64,000 nucleotides of DNA from Palsa-295 sp963781105. GTDB lineage: Bacteria > Acidobacteriota > Terriglobia > Acidiferrales > UBA7541. Shown here one piece after another: positions 16,769-25,594 of the stretch. Position 1 is the stretch's first letter; each line of letters begins with the position of its first letter. The stretch is taken from NCBI GenBank assembly GCA_963781105.1, contig CAWAED010000001.1:372001-436000 (forward strand). The letters are read 5' to 3'. The notes beneath the pieces were generated by a model. The model ran no database searches. It saw only the letters and a list, made by a program, of their open reading frames with translations, and was not told the DNA's origin. A program made the position numbers and the translations under genes.

Positions 16769-18550
16769 TCACGCATTCGCTCCTACAGATGCAGCGTCTA
16801 CCGATCGGAGCGCGGCCAGAGTGGAATTTGGTCGAACCGAAAGTTGGTTTCTGTGATCGGCGAGGTAGCGATGAATGTACGATATGACCACGGAGCCCTC
16901 GCCAACAGCTGATGCAACGCGCTTGACTGAGTTTGCGCGCGCATCACCGACCGCATAGATGCCCGGCATACTGGTCGCGTATGGGCTTTTATCGAAGCCA
17001 TCTGTGCCTCCGGTAAGGATGAAGCCTTTCTTGTCGAGCCGGACCGTACCAAATAACCAACCAGTGTTCGGCTCAGCGCCGACCATCACGAAGACGGTGG
17101 AGATATTCCTTACTGTGCGCTCCCCTGTGTCCAAATTGGCCCATGTCACTCTCTCAAGGGACGGATCTCCATCCAGTTCAACAATTTCAGATTTGGTGTG
17201 GACGGTTATATGGCTCGAGTTCGCGACGCGGGAAATCAGATACTGCGACATCGTTTCCGCGAAGGATGGTCCACGCACAAGGTGATACACATGCTTTGCG
17301 ATACCGGAGAGAAACAACGATGCCTGCCCAGCGGAGTTGCCACCGCCTACAATGATAACCTCCTGGTCTCGACATAACACCGACTCCATCGCGGTGGCGG
17401 CGTAATAAAGTCCGCGATTTTCATATTTCAGGTAATTTTCGACACCGAGCTTGCGATACTGAGCACCAGACGCCACTACTACTGTGCGCGCGCATATTTG
17501 GTGACCGCCCTGCAACGTTAGCTTGTGAATGCCATCTAGTTGCTCGACAGTTATGACTTCTCGCGAGATAGCGAAATGCACGCCGAATTTCAAAGCCTGT
17601 AGCTGTGCACGAGTTGCAAGTTGTTGCCCACTGATGCCAGCAGGAAATCCCAGATAATTTTCTATCTTTGAACTCGCACCTGCTTGTCCCCCAGGCGCCA
17701 TCCCCTCGATAACTGTCGTGCAGAGTCCTTCGGAGGCTGCATAGACCGCAGCCGCGAGACCTGCAGGACCTGCTCCGACGACAGCCACATCGCAGGTCAT
17801 TTCGGGATCCGGCAATTCGGTGATGCCCAACTCATCCGCCAGCTCGGGAATGGACGGGCGCCGCATGGTCCGCCCGTCAGAAAGTATGACTGCCGGCAGC
17901 GGTGCGCAATCGTTTTCGGTGTCCTCTGCAGATACGTTTACGATTCTGTGCGGATAGTTGTTGCGTACGAAGAAACGCTGAAGAAGCATCATCTGGTCGT
18001 CACCGGATCTGCCTTGCAGAATCACCCCGCCTGATGCTGCCTTGACAATCCCAATCCGACGCCAGATGCATGCTGCCACGATCACATTTGCGATGTCTCC
18101 CTCCGTGCGCATCAATCGTTCGAATCGTGTGCGTGATATGCGGAGCAACGTGCTCGGCGCGATAGTTCGCGCTTGAACTAGTGCACCCTGAGAGTTAAGG
18201 AGGTTAAATTCCCCGGTGAAGTTATGCTTGCGATAGCGGGCAAAGACTTTGGCCTCATCCTCTGTTGAAGGAAGGTAGATCTCAACTTCGCCCTCAAGAA
18301 CAACGAACATATCGATCTTGCGGTCGCCGTGGGTGTACAGTACGGCGCCTGCAGGAAACGATTCCTGGCTCCCATAGGCTTGAAGTCTCGCGACCATGTC
18401 TTCAGTCAAATCTGGGAAGGCCAGTTCCCAACGAAAGTCGGATCCGAGCGACTTAAGAAGTGTATCCGCTACTGTTTCAACGGCCTTACCGAATCCGATT
18501 TGGTCGTTGTTATTTTCCATATCAGCACCCCATGCGTGACTCGCGTCCAT
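16769..18550 (-). CDS. FAD-dependent oxidoreductase with N-terminal cyclic-nucleotide-binding domain
   Basis: 593 residues. A cNMP-binding domain (about 45-165) leads into a thioredoxin/glutaredoxin-like linker (about 170-240) and a thioredoxin-reductase-like FAD/NAD(P) module (VAVVGAGPAGLAAAVYAASE, about 260; second dinucleotide fold VIIVGGGNSAGQAS; C-terminal GIYAVGDAR). The CxxC of true thioredoxin reductases is replaced (GLYYAATAMES), so it cannot use that disulfide. Divergent from the SDR/OYE operon across an operator at 18652-18677. Substrate unknown. Confidence 0.85.
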   Translation of the reverse strand: MDASHAWGADMENNNDQIGFGKAVETVADTLLKSLGSDFRWELAFPDLTEDMVARLQAYGSQESFPAGAVLYTHGDRKIDMFVVLEGEVEIYLPSTEDEAKVFARYRKHNFTGEFNLLNSQGALVQARTIAPSTLLRISRTRFERLMRTEGDIANVIVAACIWRRIGIVKAASGGVILQGRSGDDQMMLLQRFFVRNNYPHRIVNVSAEDTENDCAPLPAVILSDGRTMRRPSIPELADELGITELPDPEMTCDVAVVGAGPAGLAAAVYAASEGLCTTVIEGMAPGGQAGASSKIENYLGFPAGISGQQLATRAQLQALKFGVHFAISREVITVEQLDGIHKLTLQGGHQICARTVVVASGAQYRKLGVENYLKYENRGLYYAATAMESVLCRDQEVIIVGGGNSAGQASLFLSGIAKHVYHLVRGPSFAETMSQYLISRVANSSHITVHTKSEIVELDGDPSLERVTWANLDTGERTVRNISTVFVMVGAEPNTGWLFGTVRLDKKGFILTGGTDGFDKSPYATSMPGIYAVGDARANSVKRVASAVGEGSVVISYIHRYLADHRNQLSVRPNSTLAALRSVDAASVGANA

Positions 18551-18651
18551 GAAATTCTCTTCTGCCAGGACAGCCTAAGACACCAAAACTGAACTCCTTA
18601 CGCGTTATCAGATGCTGTGCGTAGTGCTTATGGAACAGCAACTTTGGACTC

Positions 18652-18677
18652 TGGCAGAATTTGCGCCAAATTTGGCA
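18652..18677. promoter_or_regulatory. Operator: two TGGCA direct repeats 21 bp apart
   Basis: TGGCA at 18652 and at 18673 with GCGC in the centre. The same 26-bp site, four mismatches, lies at 21886-21911 before the GlxA/AraC regulator. Two helical turns between half-sites fit AraC-family binding. Positioned between the FAD oxidoreductase and the SDR gene. Confidence 0.7.
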
Positions 18678-18763
18678 TTTTCCCGATTTCGCCGCAGTCC
18701 ATACTGCGCCTGGATGAGCAGCTCATCCGCTAAATTCGTGGAGATCCAAAAGGACGAAAAAAG

Positions 18764-19735
18764 ATGGGAAAGACGATTCTGATTACAGGCGCATCGAGTG
18801 GCTTCGGCCGTTTGACTGCAGAAACCCTTCAAAACTCTGGGCACAAGGTATTCGCAGGTTTTCGTTCCAATGACGGTCGAAAGAAGCAGGTCGCTGACGA
18901 GCTCAGAGAAAAAAACATAGAGATTCTCAAGCTCGATGTCACTGATCAGGGTAGCGTCGACAGCGCCATCGCGCAGCTTCTCGAGAAATCGAACAACGAG
19001 CTCGATGTCGTGGTTAACAACGCAGGCATGGCGTCAGCGGGCATCTCGGAGGCGTTCACGCCCGAGCAAATACGCCATCTGTTTGAGGTTAATGTGTTCG
19101 GTGTTCAACGTGTCCTTCGCGCGACGCTGCCTGTACTCCGAGCGAAGCGTCGAGGCCTCGTGATCAATCTGGGATCGATCCTTGGCCGGATAACGTTGCC
19201 GTTTTTCGGGCTCTATGGAGCCTCGAAGTACGCAGTGGAGGCAATGAGCGATAGCTATCGCTATGAGTTGTCCCAGTTGGGAGTAGAGGTCGTGCTTGTC
19301 CAGCCAAGCGCTTATCCGACGAACATGTACGCTGCCGCGCAGCAGCCGGCTGATGAGGAGCTTCGAACGAGGTATGGAGAGGTCGCTGAGGTTCCAGACA
19401 AGATTCTCAAGACTTTCGTCACCCTCTTTCAATGCGAGAATGGGCCAAATCCACAAGACGTCGCCACAGCCATTGACCAAATTGTTTCCACGCCTGCAGG
19501 TAACCGTCCGGATCGCGTCGTAGTCGGCTTGCCGTTCGGATCCGATGCCATCAATAAGGCGGTTGCTCCAATCCAGCGCGGCGTGATCGAGAATCTCGGT
19601 CTGGGAGACCTGACGAAGCTGAAGACTTCTCAGTTGCCGTGGAGTGAAGATTCCGGCCGACACCCGTTGGTCGGCCACACTAGTGCTCTTAGACAACATT
19701 CAGATACCACAAAGGACAAAGGAGATCTGCGATGA
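18764..19735 (+). CDS. Short-chain dehydrogenase/reductase
   Basis: 323 residues. NAD(P)-binding Gly motif ILITGASSGFGRLTAETL (about 5-22), NNAG (about 86), catalytic Ser and Tyr-x3-Lys in YGASKYAVEAM (about 155). A longer than usual C-terminus (about 60 extra residues) is poorly conserved. Its TGA overlaps the ATG of the ene-reductase, so the two form an operon and may act on the same carbonyl/enone substrate (inference). Confidence 0.9.
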   Translation: MGKTILITGASSGFGRLTAETLQNSGHKVFAGFRSNDGRKKQVADELREKNIEILKLDVTDQGSVDSAIAQLLEKSNNELDVVVNNAGMASAGISEAFTPEQIRHLFEVNVFGVQRVLRATLPVLRAKRRGLVINLGSILGRITLPFFGLYGASKYAVEAMSDSYRYELSQLGVEVVLVQPSAYPTNMYAAAQQPADEELRTRYGEVAEVPDKILKTFVTLFQCENGPNPQDVATAIDQIVSTPAGNRPDRVVVGLPFGSDAINKAVAPIQRGVIENLGLGDLTKLKTSQLPWSEDSGRHPLVGHTSALRQHSDTTKDKGDLR

Positions 19736-20898
19736 ATGCAACAAAGACCAGTCGATTGTTCAGGCCGATAGAACTCGGCTCAACTCGTCTGAAACATCGA
19801 GTCGTGATGGCTCCCCTCACGCGCTCACGATCGGTGCAACCAGATGGTGTCCCTGGCGATCTGATGCTGGAGTACTACTCTCAACGCGCCTCGGATGGCG
19901 GACTCATCATTTCCGAGGCGGCACAACTTAGTCTCGCCACTCGCGGTTGGCATGGTGCGCCTGGTATGTACTCCGACGCCCAAGTCGACGGATGGAAGAA
20001 GATTGTCGATGCCGTTCATACCAAGGGCGGTCATATCTTCGCGCAACTGTGGCACCCCGGGCGGTTCTCTCACGTATCTCTGACTGGAGGAGAAGCACCT
20101 GTTTCAGCTTCAGTGGACCCCGAATACTGGCAAAACCCATCACGACTCATTTCTACGCCTAGTGGTTGGATACAGCCCTCCCCCCATCGCGCTCTTGAGA
20201 AGTCGGAGATTCCCGGCGTCCTGGAAGAGTATGGCAACGCAGTCGAACGTGCGAAATCAGCTGGCTTTGATGGGGTCGAGGTTCATGCGGGGAACGGCTA
20301 TCTCATTGACCAGTTTCTTCAGGACGGCAGCAATAAACGAAAGGATGAATATGGTGGTTCGCTCGAAAACCGAGCCCGTCTCCTGTTTGAGGTCGTCGAA
20401 GCAATGGTTTCCGCATGGACCGATGACCGCGTGGGCGTGCGCATCACTCCAAGTGGCACGTTCAACGCGATGTCCGATTCCGACTCAGAAGCATTGCATG
20501 CCCGTGTCGCTGAAGGACTAAATCGATTTGGACTTGCTTATCTGCACATCATCGAGCCGCGCATGAGCGGATCTCTCCTGGCTAAGGAGGACCAGCCTCC
20601 GGTGGCCACCGAGCGGGCACGAAAGATCTTCAAAGGGAAAATCGTCGCCAACGGTGGCTTTGAACCGGAGAGCGCAGCAGCAGCCATCGACCAGGGAGAT
20701 GCCGAAGCAATATCGTTCGGTCGTTACTTCATCTCGAATCCCGATCTTCCAAGGCGCATCCGGGAAGAACTTCCGCTCGCTTCTTATGATCGCGACACCT
20801 TCTACACTTTCGAGGCGAAGGGCTACACGGATTATCCCTCTTACAACGGCGGTCAAAGCTTGATACCTAGTCGCGAAGACTCGCTAGCGGTCAGATGA
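19732..20898 (+). CDS. Old Yellow Enzyme-type alkene reductase
   Basis: 388 residues, a full-length FMN-dependent (beta/alpha)8 ene-reductase of the NemA class. LFRPIELGSTRLKHRVVMAP starts the barrel; QLWHPGRFSH, the DGVEVHAGNGYLIDQFLQDG active-site strand, YGGSLENR and the C-terminal FGRYFISNPDL phosphate-binding region are all present. Reduces activated C=C bonds (quinones, nitro compounds, enones). Coupled to the SDR gene by four-base overlap. Confidence 0.93.
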   Translation: MNATKTSRLFRPIELGSTRLKHRVVMAPLTRSRSVQPDGVPGDLMLEYYSQRASDGGLIISEAAQLSLATRGWHGAPGMYSDAQVDGWKKIVDAVHTKGGHIFAQLWHPGRFSHVSLTGGEAPVSASVDPEYWQNPSRLISTPSGWIQPSPHRALEKSEIPGVLEEYGNAVERAKSAGFDGVEVHAGNGYLIDQFLQDGSNKRKDEYGGSLENRARLLFEVVEAMVSAWTDDRVGVRITPSGTFNAMSDSDSEALHARVAEGLNRFGLAYLHIIEPRMSGSLLAKEDQPPVATERARKIFKGKIVANGGFEPESAAAAIDQGDAEAISFGRYFISNPDLPRRIREELPLASYDRDTFYTFEAKGYTDYPSYNGGQSLIPSREDSLAVR

Positions 20899-21877
20899 CA
20901 TCGGTCGACTCTGCGACACCAAAGCGTTTTCGATATTCTTTCGGAGTCACCGACATCTGCTGAATAAAGGCCCTGCGCAAAGCCTGCTCGTCACGAAAAC
21001 CGGTGAGCGCGGCGATCCGCTTAAGGGGCATATGATCGGCTTCCAGGTGTTGCCGCGCCGCCTCTACCCTTAGGGATTGGACCCACTTGGCTGGTGTGGT
21101 GCCAAACTCCGATCGAAACTGGCGCGCGAAGGTACGCGGGCTCATGGCTACGACTCTTGCCAGCGTGTTCACATCCAGTTTGCGATTAAGACTCGATCTT
21201 GCCCACGAGGGGAGATCCCGCATGCGCTTGTCGTCTACCTCCTCTTGTTGAGCGAGTAGCGCGCTGTATTGCGCTTGGCTGCCGGGACGTCTCAGGAAGA
21301 GCACTAGCTCCCGCGCGACTGTGGCTGCCACCGAGTGTCCAAGATCCTCCTCGACCAGCGCGAGAGCCAGATCGATGCCGGCGCTAACTCCCGCCGTGGT
21401 GTAGAACTTCCCGTCTTTGATGAAAATCGGGTCTCGCTCCACCTTTAGATGTCTGAAGCGGCTGGCGAACAGATCAGCATACCGCCAGTGCGTGGCTACG
21501 CGTCTGCCATCGAGCAAGCCGGAAGCGGCGAGGATAAACGCTCCCGTGCAAACAGATGCAACGCGGCGGATACGAGAAACATGCTTTCGAAGCCATTCCA
21601 GGAGCTCAGGCGACTGATATCCAATCGAGCCGAGCCCTCCCACCACGATTAACGTGTCGATCGGATCTGCGTACTCGGAAAATCTTGAGGTATCGCCAAT
21701 CGAGAGCCCTCCCATGCTTTTGACGGTATCTCCCGAAGCGGTCGATAGGATTCGAAACGAATAATAAGGTTTGTCCTTGAGTGTCGGATACGCAAAAACA
21801 GCAGCAGGACCCGTCAGATCAAGCAGTTCAAAAGGAGACGCCGCCAGAAAAGCGATGATCGGAGAGCGCGGAGGCAT
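20891..21877 (-). CDS. GlxA-type transcriptional regulator (DJ-1/PfpI + AraC HTH)
   Basis: 328 residues from ATG 21877; the frame is open to 21922, but the later start leaves the operator upstream and begins just before the conserved ELLDLTGPAAVF. The N-terminal DJ-1/PfpI-like domain has the nucleophile elbow VCTGAFILAASGLL. The C-terminal double HTH of AraC type (VNTLARVVAMSPRTFARQFR) ends near YRKRFG. Converges on the ene-reductase gene with 8-bp overlap and is divergent from the hydrolase gene. Probably the local regulator of this redox module. Confidence 0.88.
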   Translation of the reverse strand: MPPRSPIIAFLAASPFELLDLTGPAAVFAYPTLKDKPYYSFRILSTASGDTVKSMGGLSIGDTSRFSEYADPIDTLIVVGGLGSIGYQSPELLEWLRKHVSRIRRVASVCTGAFILAASGLLDGRRVATHWRYADLFASRFRHLKVERDPIFIKDGKFYTTAGVSAGIDLALALVEEDLGHSVAATVARELVLFLRRPGSQAQYSALLAQQEEVDDKRMRDLPSWARSSLNRKLDVNTLARVVAMSPRTFARQFRSEFGTTPAKWVQSLRVEAARQHLEADHMPLKRIAALTGFRDEQALRRAFIQQMSVTPKEYRKRFGVAESTDVI

Positions 21878-21885
21878 ATCGTAGT

Positions 21886-21920
21886 ATGGCAGATTTTGCG
21901 CTAAATATGGCAGTTCTGCC
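21886..21920. promoter_or_regulatory. Operator upstream of GlxA regulator and alpha/beta hydrolase
   Basis: TGGCA at 21886 and 21907 (21 bp apart), matching the site at 18652-18677 in 22 of 26 positions. The second half-site also forms a perfect palindrome TGGCAG-TT-CTGCCA (21907-21920). Lies in the divergent promoter region, suggesting autoregulation plus control of the hydrolase. Confidence 0.7.
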
Positions 21921-21961
21921 AAATCGATGAGTCCGAAACTGGGGCTGGAGGGATTCCTTAC

Positions 21962-22846
21962 GTGTTTACCGTCAGTCGCACAACAGCAAATAAGTCACTA
22001 TCGGAGAAACGCAGTGTATCGACACCTTCTGGGCGCATCACCTATTCCGACCACGGATCTGGTCCGGTTGCACTGTTTGTGCACGGCGTATTGCTAAACG
22101 GACATCTTTGGCGTCACCAACAGACGGGACTCTCTGATCTTCGCCGCACGATCGCGGTCGATCTGCTTGCGCACGGCGACACGGAAATCGCGCCGGACCA
22201 GAACGTATCAGTCACCGCGAATGCCAAGATGCTTAGCGAATTTCTCGATGTGTTGAACATCGATAAGGTGGATCTTGTCGGAAACGACAGTGGCGGTGGT
22301 ATCTCGCAGATATTCTCGGCTCTCTACCCGGAACGCGTTCGAACTCTCACGCTCACGAACTGCGACACGCACGACAACTGGCCGCCCGAGGCATTCAAGC
22401 CCTTTGTTGCGATGGTGAAAGCCGGATATTTGCGCGGCACGCTCGAAGCGATGCTCTCGGACAAGTCGACATACCGTTCTCCAGATGCGTTGGGTCCGGC
22501 GTATGAGCACCCAGAAAACGTGACCGATGAAACGATCGAAAACTACCTCCGTCCCTTCCTTGCTTCGAACGAGCGTACGCGCGATCTGGAGCGTTTTGTC
22601 GAGGCTTTCGACAACAAGCACACAGTTGCGATTGAACCCAAGTTAAAGACGTTCGAGGCTCCCACTCTCATCGTCTGGGGAACCGATGACATCTACTTCG
22701 ATGTCAAATGGTCTCGCTGGTTGGCCGATGAGATTCCGGGAACACAACGTCGCGTGGAGTTTAAAGGCGCAAGAATCTTTTTTGCCGAAGAGCGCCCGGA
22801 AGAATTCAACCGTGAACTGCGCGGGTTTTGGAAACAGACTGAATAA
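21962..22846 (+). CDS. Alpha/beta hydrolase
   Basis: 294 residues. Oxyanion-hole FVHGVLLNGHLWR (about 38-50) and the nucleophile elbow GNDSGGG, where the nucleophile is Asp, as in haloalkane dehalogenases and epoxide hydrolases. An acidic residue (WGTDDIYF) follows in the C-terminal part, but the expected terminal catalytic His is not evident, so activity is uncertain. GTG start; first gene of the rightward group under the GlxA operator. Confidence 0.8.
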   Translation: MFTVSRTTANKSLSEKRSVSTPSGRITYSDHGSGPVALFVHGVLLNGHLWRHQQTGLSDLRRTIAVDLLAHGDTEIAPDQNVSVTANAKMLSEFLDVLNIDKVDLVGNDSGGGISQIFSALYPERVRTLTLTNCDTHDNWPPEAFKPFVAMVKAGYLRGTLEAMLSDKSTYRSPDALGPAYEHPENVTDETIENYLRPFLASNERTRDLERFVEAFDNKHTVAIEPKLKTFEAPTLIVWGTDDIYFDVKWSRWLADEIPGTQRRVEFKGARIFFAEERPEEFNRELRGFWKQTE

Positions 22847-22949
22847 TGACAAGGCCACACTGCCGTTCCTCTTCTGGCAGAACGGAAGCGATGGCAGCCT
22901 GTCTTCTGGTTCACAGTTCAAATTCCTCACAAACCACTTAGGAGAAGAG

Positions 22950-23717
22950 ATGACGACCCAACTACAAAAGGCCAAGCGCTTTCACAAGCTGCATGTTCCG
23001 GGCGAACCGCTCGTGCTCTTTAACATCTGGGACCCGGGAAGTGCCAAGGCCGTGGCAGAGACAGGCGCGATGGCTCTCGCTACCAGCAGTTGGGCAGTTT
23101 CCGAGGCAAGTGGTTATGCGGACGGTGAACACACGCCGCTCACCTTTGCGATCGATAATCTTCGCCGGATCACCGAAGCGACGGAGTTGCCGGTTACCGT
23201 GGATGTGGAGAGCGGTTATGGAGACACGCCCAGGAAAGTGGGTGAAACGATCGCTCTGGCCATCAAGGCTGGTGCTATCGGTTGCAACCTGGAAGACAGC
23301 TTCCCAGAAAACGGTTCCCTTCGGGAAACAAATCACCAGGTTGATCGGATACGGCATGCTCGCCAAAAGGCTGATGAGACGAACGTTTCTTTCTTTATAA
23401 ACGCAAGAACCGACGTCTTCATCCAGGTATCGCAAGACGAACACAACGCATCCCTCGTTGCAAAGGCGCTTGAGCGGGCCGAAGCCTATGCAGGAGCGGG
23501 TGCGGATGGCCTATTCGTCCCTGGGTTGGTCGACATGGCTTTGATCGCAGAGCTAACGAAGGCGTCGCCCTTGCCGGTCAATATCATGGTCAGCCAGGGC
23601 GCAAACATAAGTGCACTCGCAAAGCGAGGCGTCGCCCGAGTGAGCTTCGGAGCTGACCCCTACGTCATAACGATCAGCGCTCTTCAAGAGGTTGCGCGCA
23701 AAGCGATCCCCCAATAG
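22950..23717 (+). CDS. Isocitrate lyase/PEP mutase-family enzyme
   Basis: 255 residues from ATG 22950, preceded by AGGAGAAGAG. Shows the family barrel: LVLFNIWDPGSAKAVAETG, TSSWAVSEASGY, VDVESGYGD (metal-binding acidic strand) and IGCNLEDSFPE. Family members cleave or rearrange C-C or C-P bonds of oxoacids; the exact substrate cannot be read. An upstream reading to 22686 overlaps the hydrolase and is a shadow. Confidence 0.88.
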   Translation: MTTQLQKAKRFHKLHVPGEPLVLFNIWDPGSAKAVAETGAMALATSSWAVSEASGYADGEHTPLTFAIDNLRRITEATELPVTVDVESGYGDTPRKVGETIALAIKAGAIGCNLEDSFPENGSLRETNHQVDRIRHARQKADETNVSFFINARTDVFIQVSQDEHNASLVAKALERAEAYAGAGADGLFVPGLVDMALIAELTKASPLPVNIMVSQGANISALAKRGVARVSFGADPYVITISALQEVARKAIPQ

Positions 23718-23728
23718 ACGATCATTCC

Positions 23729-24193
23729 GTGATGCCCCGTTTGGTGTTTGTCGTTGACAGACAAATGGGCAAAAAATCCAAATCGAAACAAAAGGCTCTC
23801 TCGAAGAGCTTTGTCTTGGATCAACTCTCAGTTGAGCGATCTAAACGGAGGCTATTACTTGATGCTCTACGGCCGAACGAGGAGCGTGACCTTGCGTTTC
23901 GGCACATGATATTTTCCATTCCGCCCGGCAGAGTAAGTACCTATGGAGGAGTTGCGACGGCAGCCGGCTATCCACGGTACCACCGTGCCGTCGCGCGCTT
24001 GTTACGCACCGATCCTGTAGATCAATTGCCGTGGCATCGCGTCGTAGGTGCCGGCGGCGAGATAAGACTGCGCGGCGCCGCTGCACACGAGCAACGAGCA
24101 CGCTTGAAGTTGGAGGGAGTTCGGTTTAACCGGAAGAGGGTAGACATGGAACATTTCGAACATTCTATTAAGCCATGGGAGATCTACAAGTAA
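23729..24193 (+). CDS. Alkyltransferase-like DNA repair protein (ATL)
   Basis: 154 residues. The MGMT DNA-binding domain (FRHMIFSIPPGRVSTYGGVA) is intact, but the active-site motif reads LPWHRVV where alkyltransferases have PCHRV. Trp for Cys defines ATL proteins, which bind O6-alkylguanine and hand it to nucleotide excision repair. GTG start at 23729 or ATG at 23765 (MGKKSKSK). Twelve bp after the previous gene. Confidence 0.85.
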   Translation: MMPRLVFVVDRQMGKKSKSKQKALSKSFVLDQLSVERSKRRLLLDALRPNEERDLAFRHMIFSIPPGRVSTYGGVATAAGYPRYHRAVARLLRTDPVDQLPWHRVVGAGGEIRLRGAAAHEQRARLKLEGVRFNRKRVDMEHFEHSIKPWEIYK

Positions 24194-24838
24194 CTGGATC
24201 GCAGCAGCATGCCCCGGTACAGGATGAAGATTCATGGAACGGTGGCGTGGAAATGCCGCGACTCTTAATTACCAGATATATCCACAGCGGAACCGGACGA
24301 CTGCGGCTTTGAGATGTCATCCATAGGATCTGCCGAGCGACATCAGCCCGATGACTTATCCCTTGTTTTGTTACGTTTCGAGCGATATGCAGGACAGTAG
24401 CAGCCTCGCTAGTTCACCTGCCTGGGAGGCAGCCGCGCTGACTGCGACCGATCAAACTCACGCTGGGGCCCACCGTTGAGTTCCGATCTCACGGAATATT
24501 ACCGAAGGTCGTGGGGATTCTCGTGCTTGTTGGAACCGTGGAGACTCCTTCGCAACACTGCAAATCGTTGAAATCACCGTGCTTCTATGCGGCAGAGCGG
24601 AATGCTGGTCACAAACTGTGTTCCAATTGGCGAGACGGAAACGAGCTAACACGTTGAAAACAGCAAGCTTTGGTAGGAGCGGTGGGGATCGAAAGGACAA
24701 TCCACCAAATAAGGCTTGTGCCCTCTATGCGTTGCAGCCACCGCCGCCTACCAACTGGAACAAATGGAACAAGCGTCAACTGCGTCGGCCTCAGGTCGAG
24801 GCGTAACTGTGCCGAAATCAGAATGGCAACTGGGCGTT
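24194..24838. other. Non-coding stretch with dispersed repeat copy
   Basis: 645 bp without a credible gene. The only structure I see is the repeat at 24423-24501 shared with 35214-35297, and the start of the 107-bp direct repeat at its end. Confidence 0.5.
24423..24501 (+). repeat. Dispersed repeat, copy A
   Basis: About 80 bp beginning TGGGAGGCAGCCGCGCTG that aligns with 35214-35297 at roughly 75 percent with few gaps (the first 18 bases are identical). Family unknown. Confidence 0.65.
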
Positions 24839-24945
24839 CTGCCTTCTAACAAAGAAGGCAAATCTTACAAAGCTTTTGCTGAGCGTCGCTTGCAGGTTCT
24901 CTCTCCCGAAATCTCGCCCTCAGTTATACCGAAGTTGTACCGAAC
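24839..24945 (+). repeat. 107-bp direct repeat flanking NO cassette, left copy
   Basis: Matches 30999-31105 with about seven substitutions and no gap. It begins with CTGCCTTCTAAC (tRNA-Arg anticodon-arm sequence), contains the perfect hairpin GCCTTCT-AACAA-AGAAGGC and ends in tandem AGTTRTACCGA units. Confidence 0.9.
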
Positions 24946-24958
24946 CCATGGATGGGTT

Positions 24959-25594
24959 CTAGTCCGAACCCTCGTTGACTGGTTTTGTCGAGGGTTCAAC
25001 GTTCCACAAGGGGTAGGGCAACCCGGCGATCCGATTGATCACCAACGCCTGAGCAACGAGCAGGAACACCGCCACTTCGATGATGATTAGTTCACGCGGT
25101 TTCGAAATAATCCCGAGAGAAATGATCAGTGTGGTAGCGCCAGCGGGCGGGTGGCTAACCCCGAGAAGAACCATTAATGCTCCTGTGGCCGACAGCGAAA
25201 GCGCCGCCGCCAAGATTCTTGGCCAGAAGATACCTGGGTGCACCCCGAACGGCAGCGCTCCGGCACCTGTGACAACGAACGCCCCATAGCCGCAGATGAT
25301 TCCGATGGCGTGACCCAAAATCGTGTTTCGTGGGCTGCACGTTTTTGCTAGCGGCGAGAAGAACAGAAGATAAGCAGTAGGCCCGAGCGATGGAAACACA
25401 AATGGATTGCGGCTCAGGAGCGCCAATAGCGCCAGCAAACCAATGGTGACGAAGCCATTCACAAACACATAGAGCGATCGCACGAGTCGAGGCGGAAAAT
25501 GATGCAGCAGCCAATCGAGCCGAAGCCGTCGGAGCAATGAGAGAATGTGATCAGGTCCAGCGCGCTCCGAGGCGAATGAATCGAGCTTCCGCAT
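24959..25594 (-). CDS. HPP-family membrane protein
   Basis: 211 residues from ATG 25594. Four to five membrane segments; contains the family signature SHPPAGATTLIISLG and FPSLGPTAYLLFF. HPP proteins are implicated in nitrite transport in cyanobacteria and plants (family knowledge), which fits the neighbouring nitric-oxide genes. The upstream stop and this ATG overlap as TGATG, so it is translationally coupled to the molybdopterin gene. Confidence 0.85.
   Translation of the reverse strand: MRKLDSFASERAGPDHILSLLRRLRLDWLLHHFPPRLVRSLYVFVNGFVTIGLLALLALLSRNPFVFPSLGPTAYLLFFSPLAKTCSPRNTILGHAIGIICGYGAFVVTGAGALPFGVHPGIFWPRILAAALSLSATGALMVLLGVSHPPAGATTLIISLGIISKPRELIIIEVAVFLLVAQALVINRIAGLPYPLWNVEPSTKPVNEGSD

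Noticed and set aside
22847..22949. Third GlxA operator before the PEP-mutase-like gene
   Set aside because: TGGCAG occurs twice but about 17 bp apart and without the central GCGC, unlike the two matching sites.
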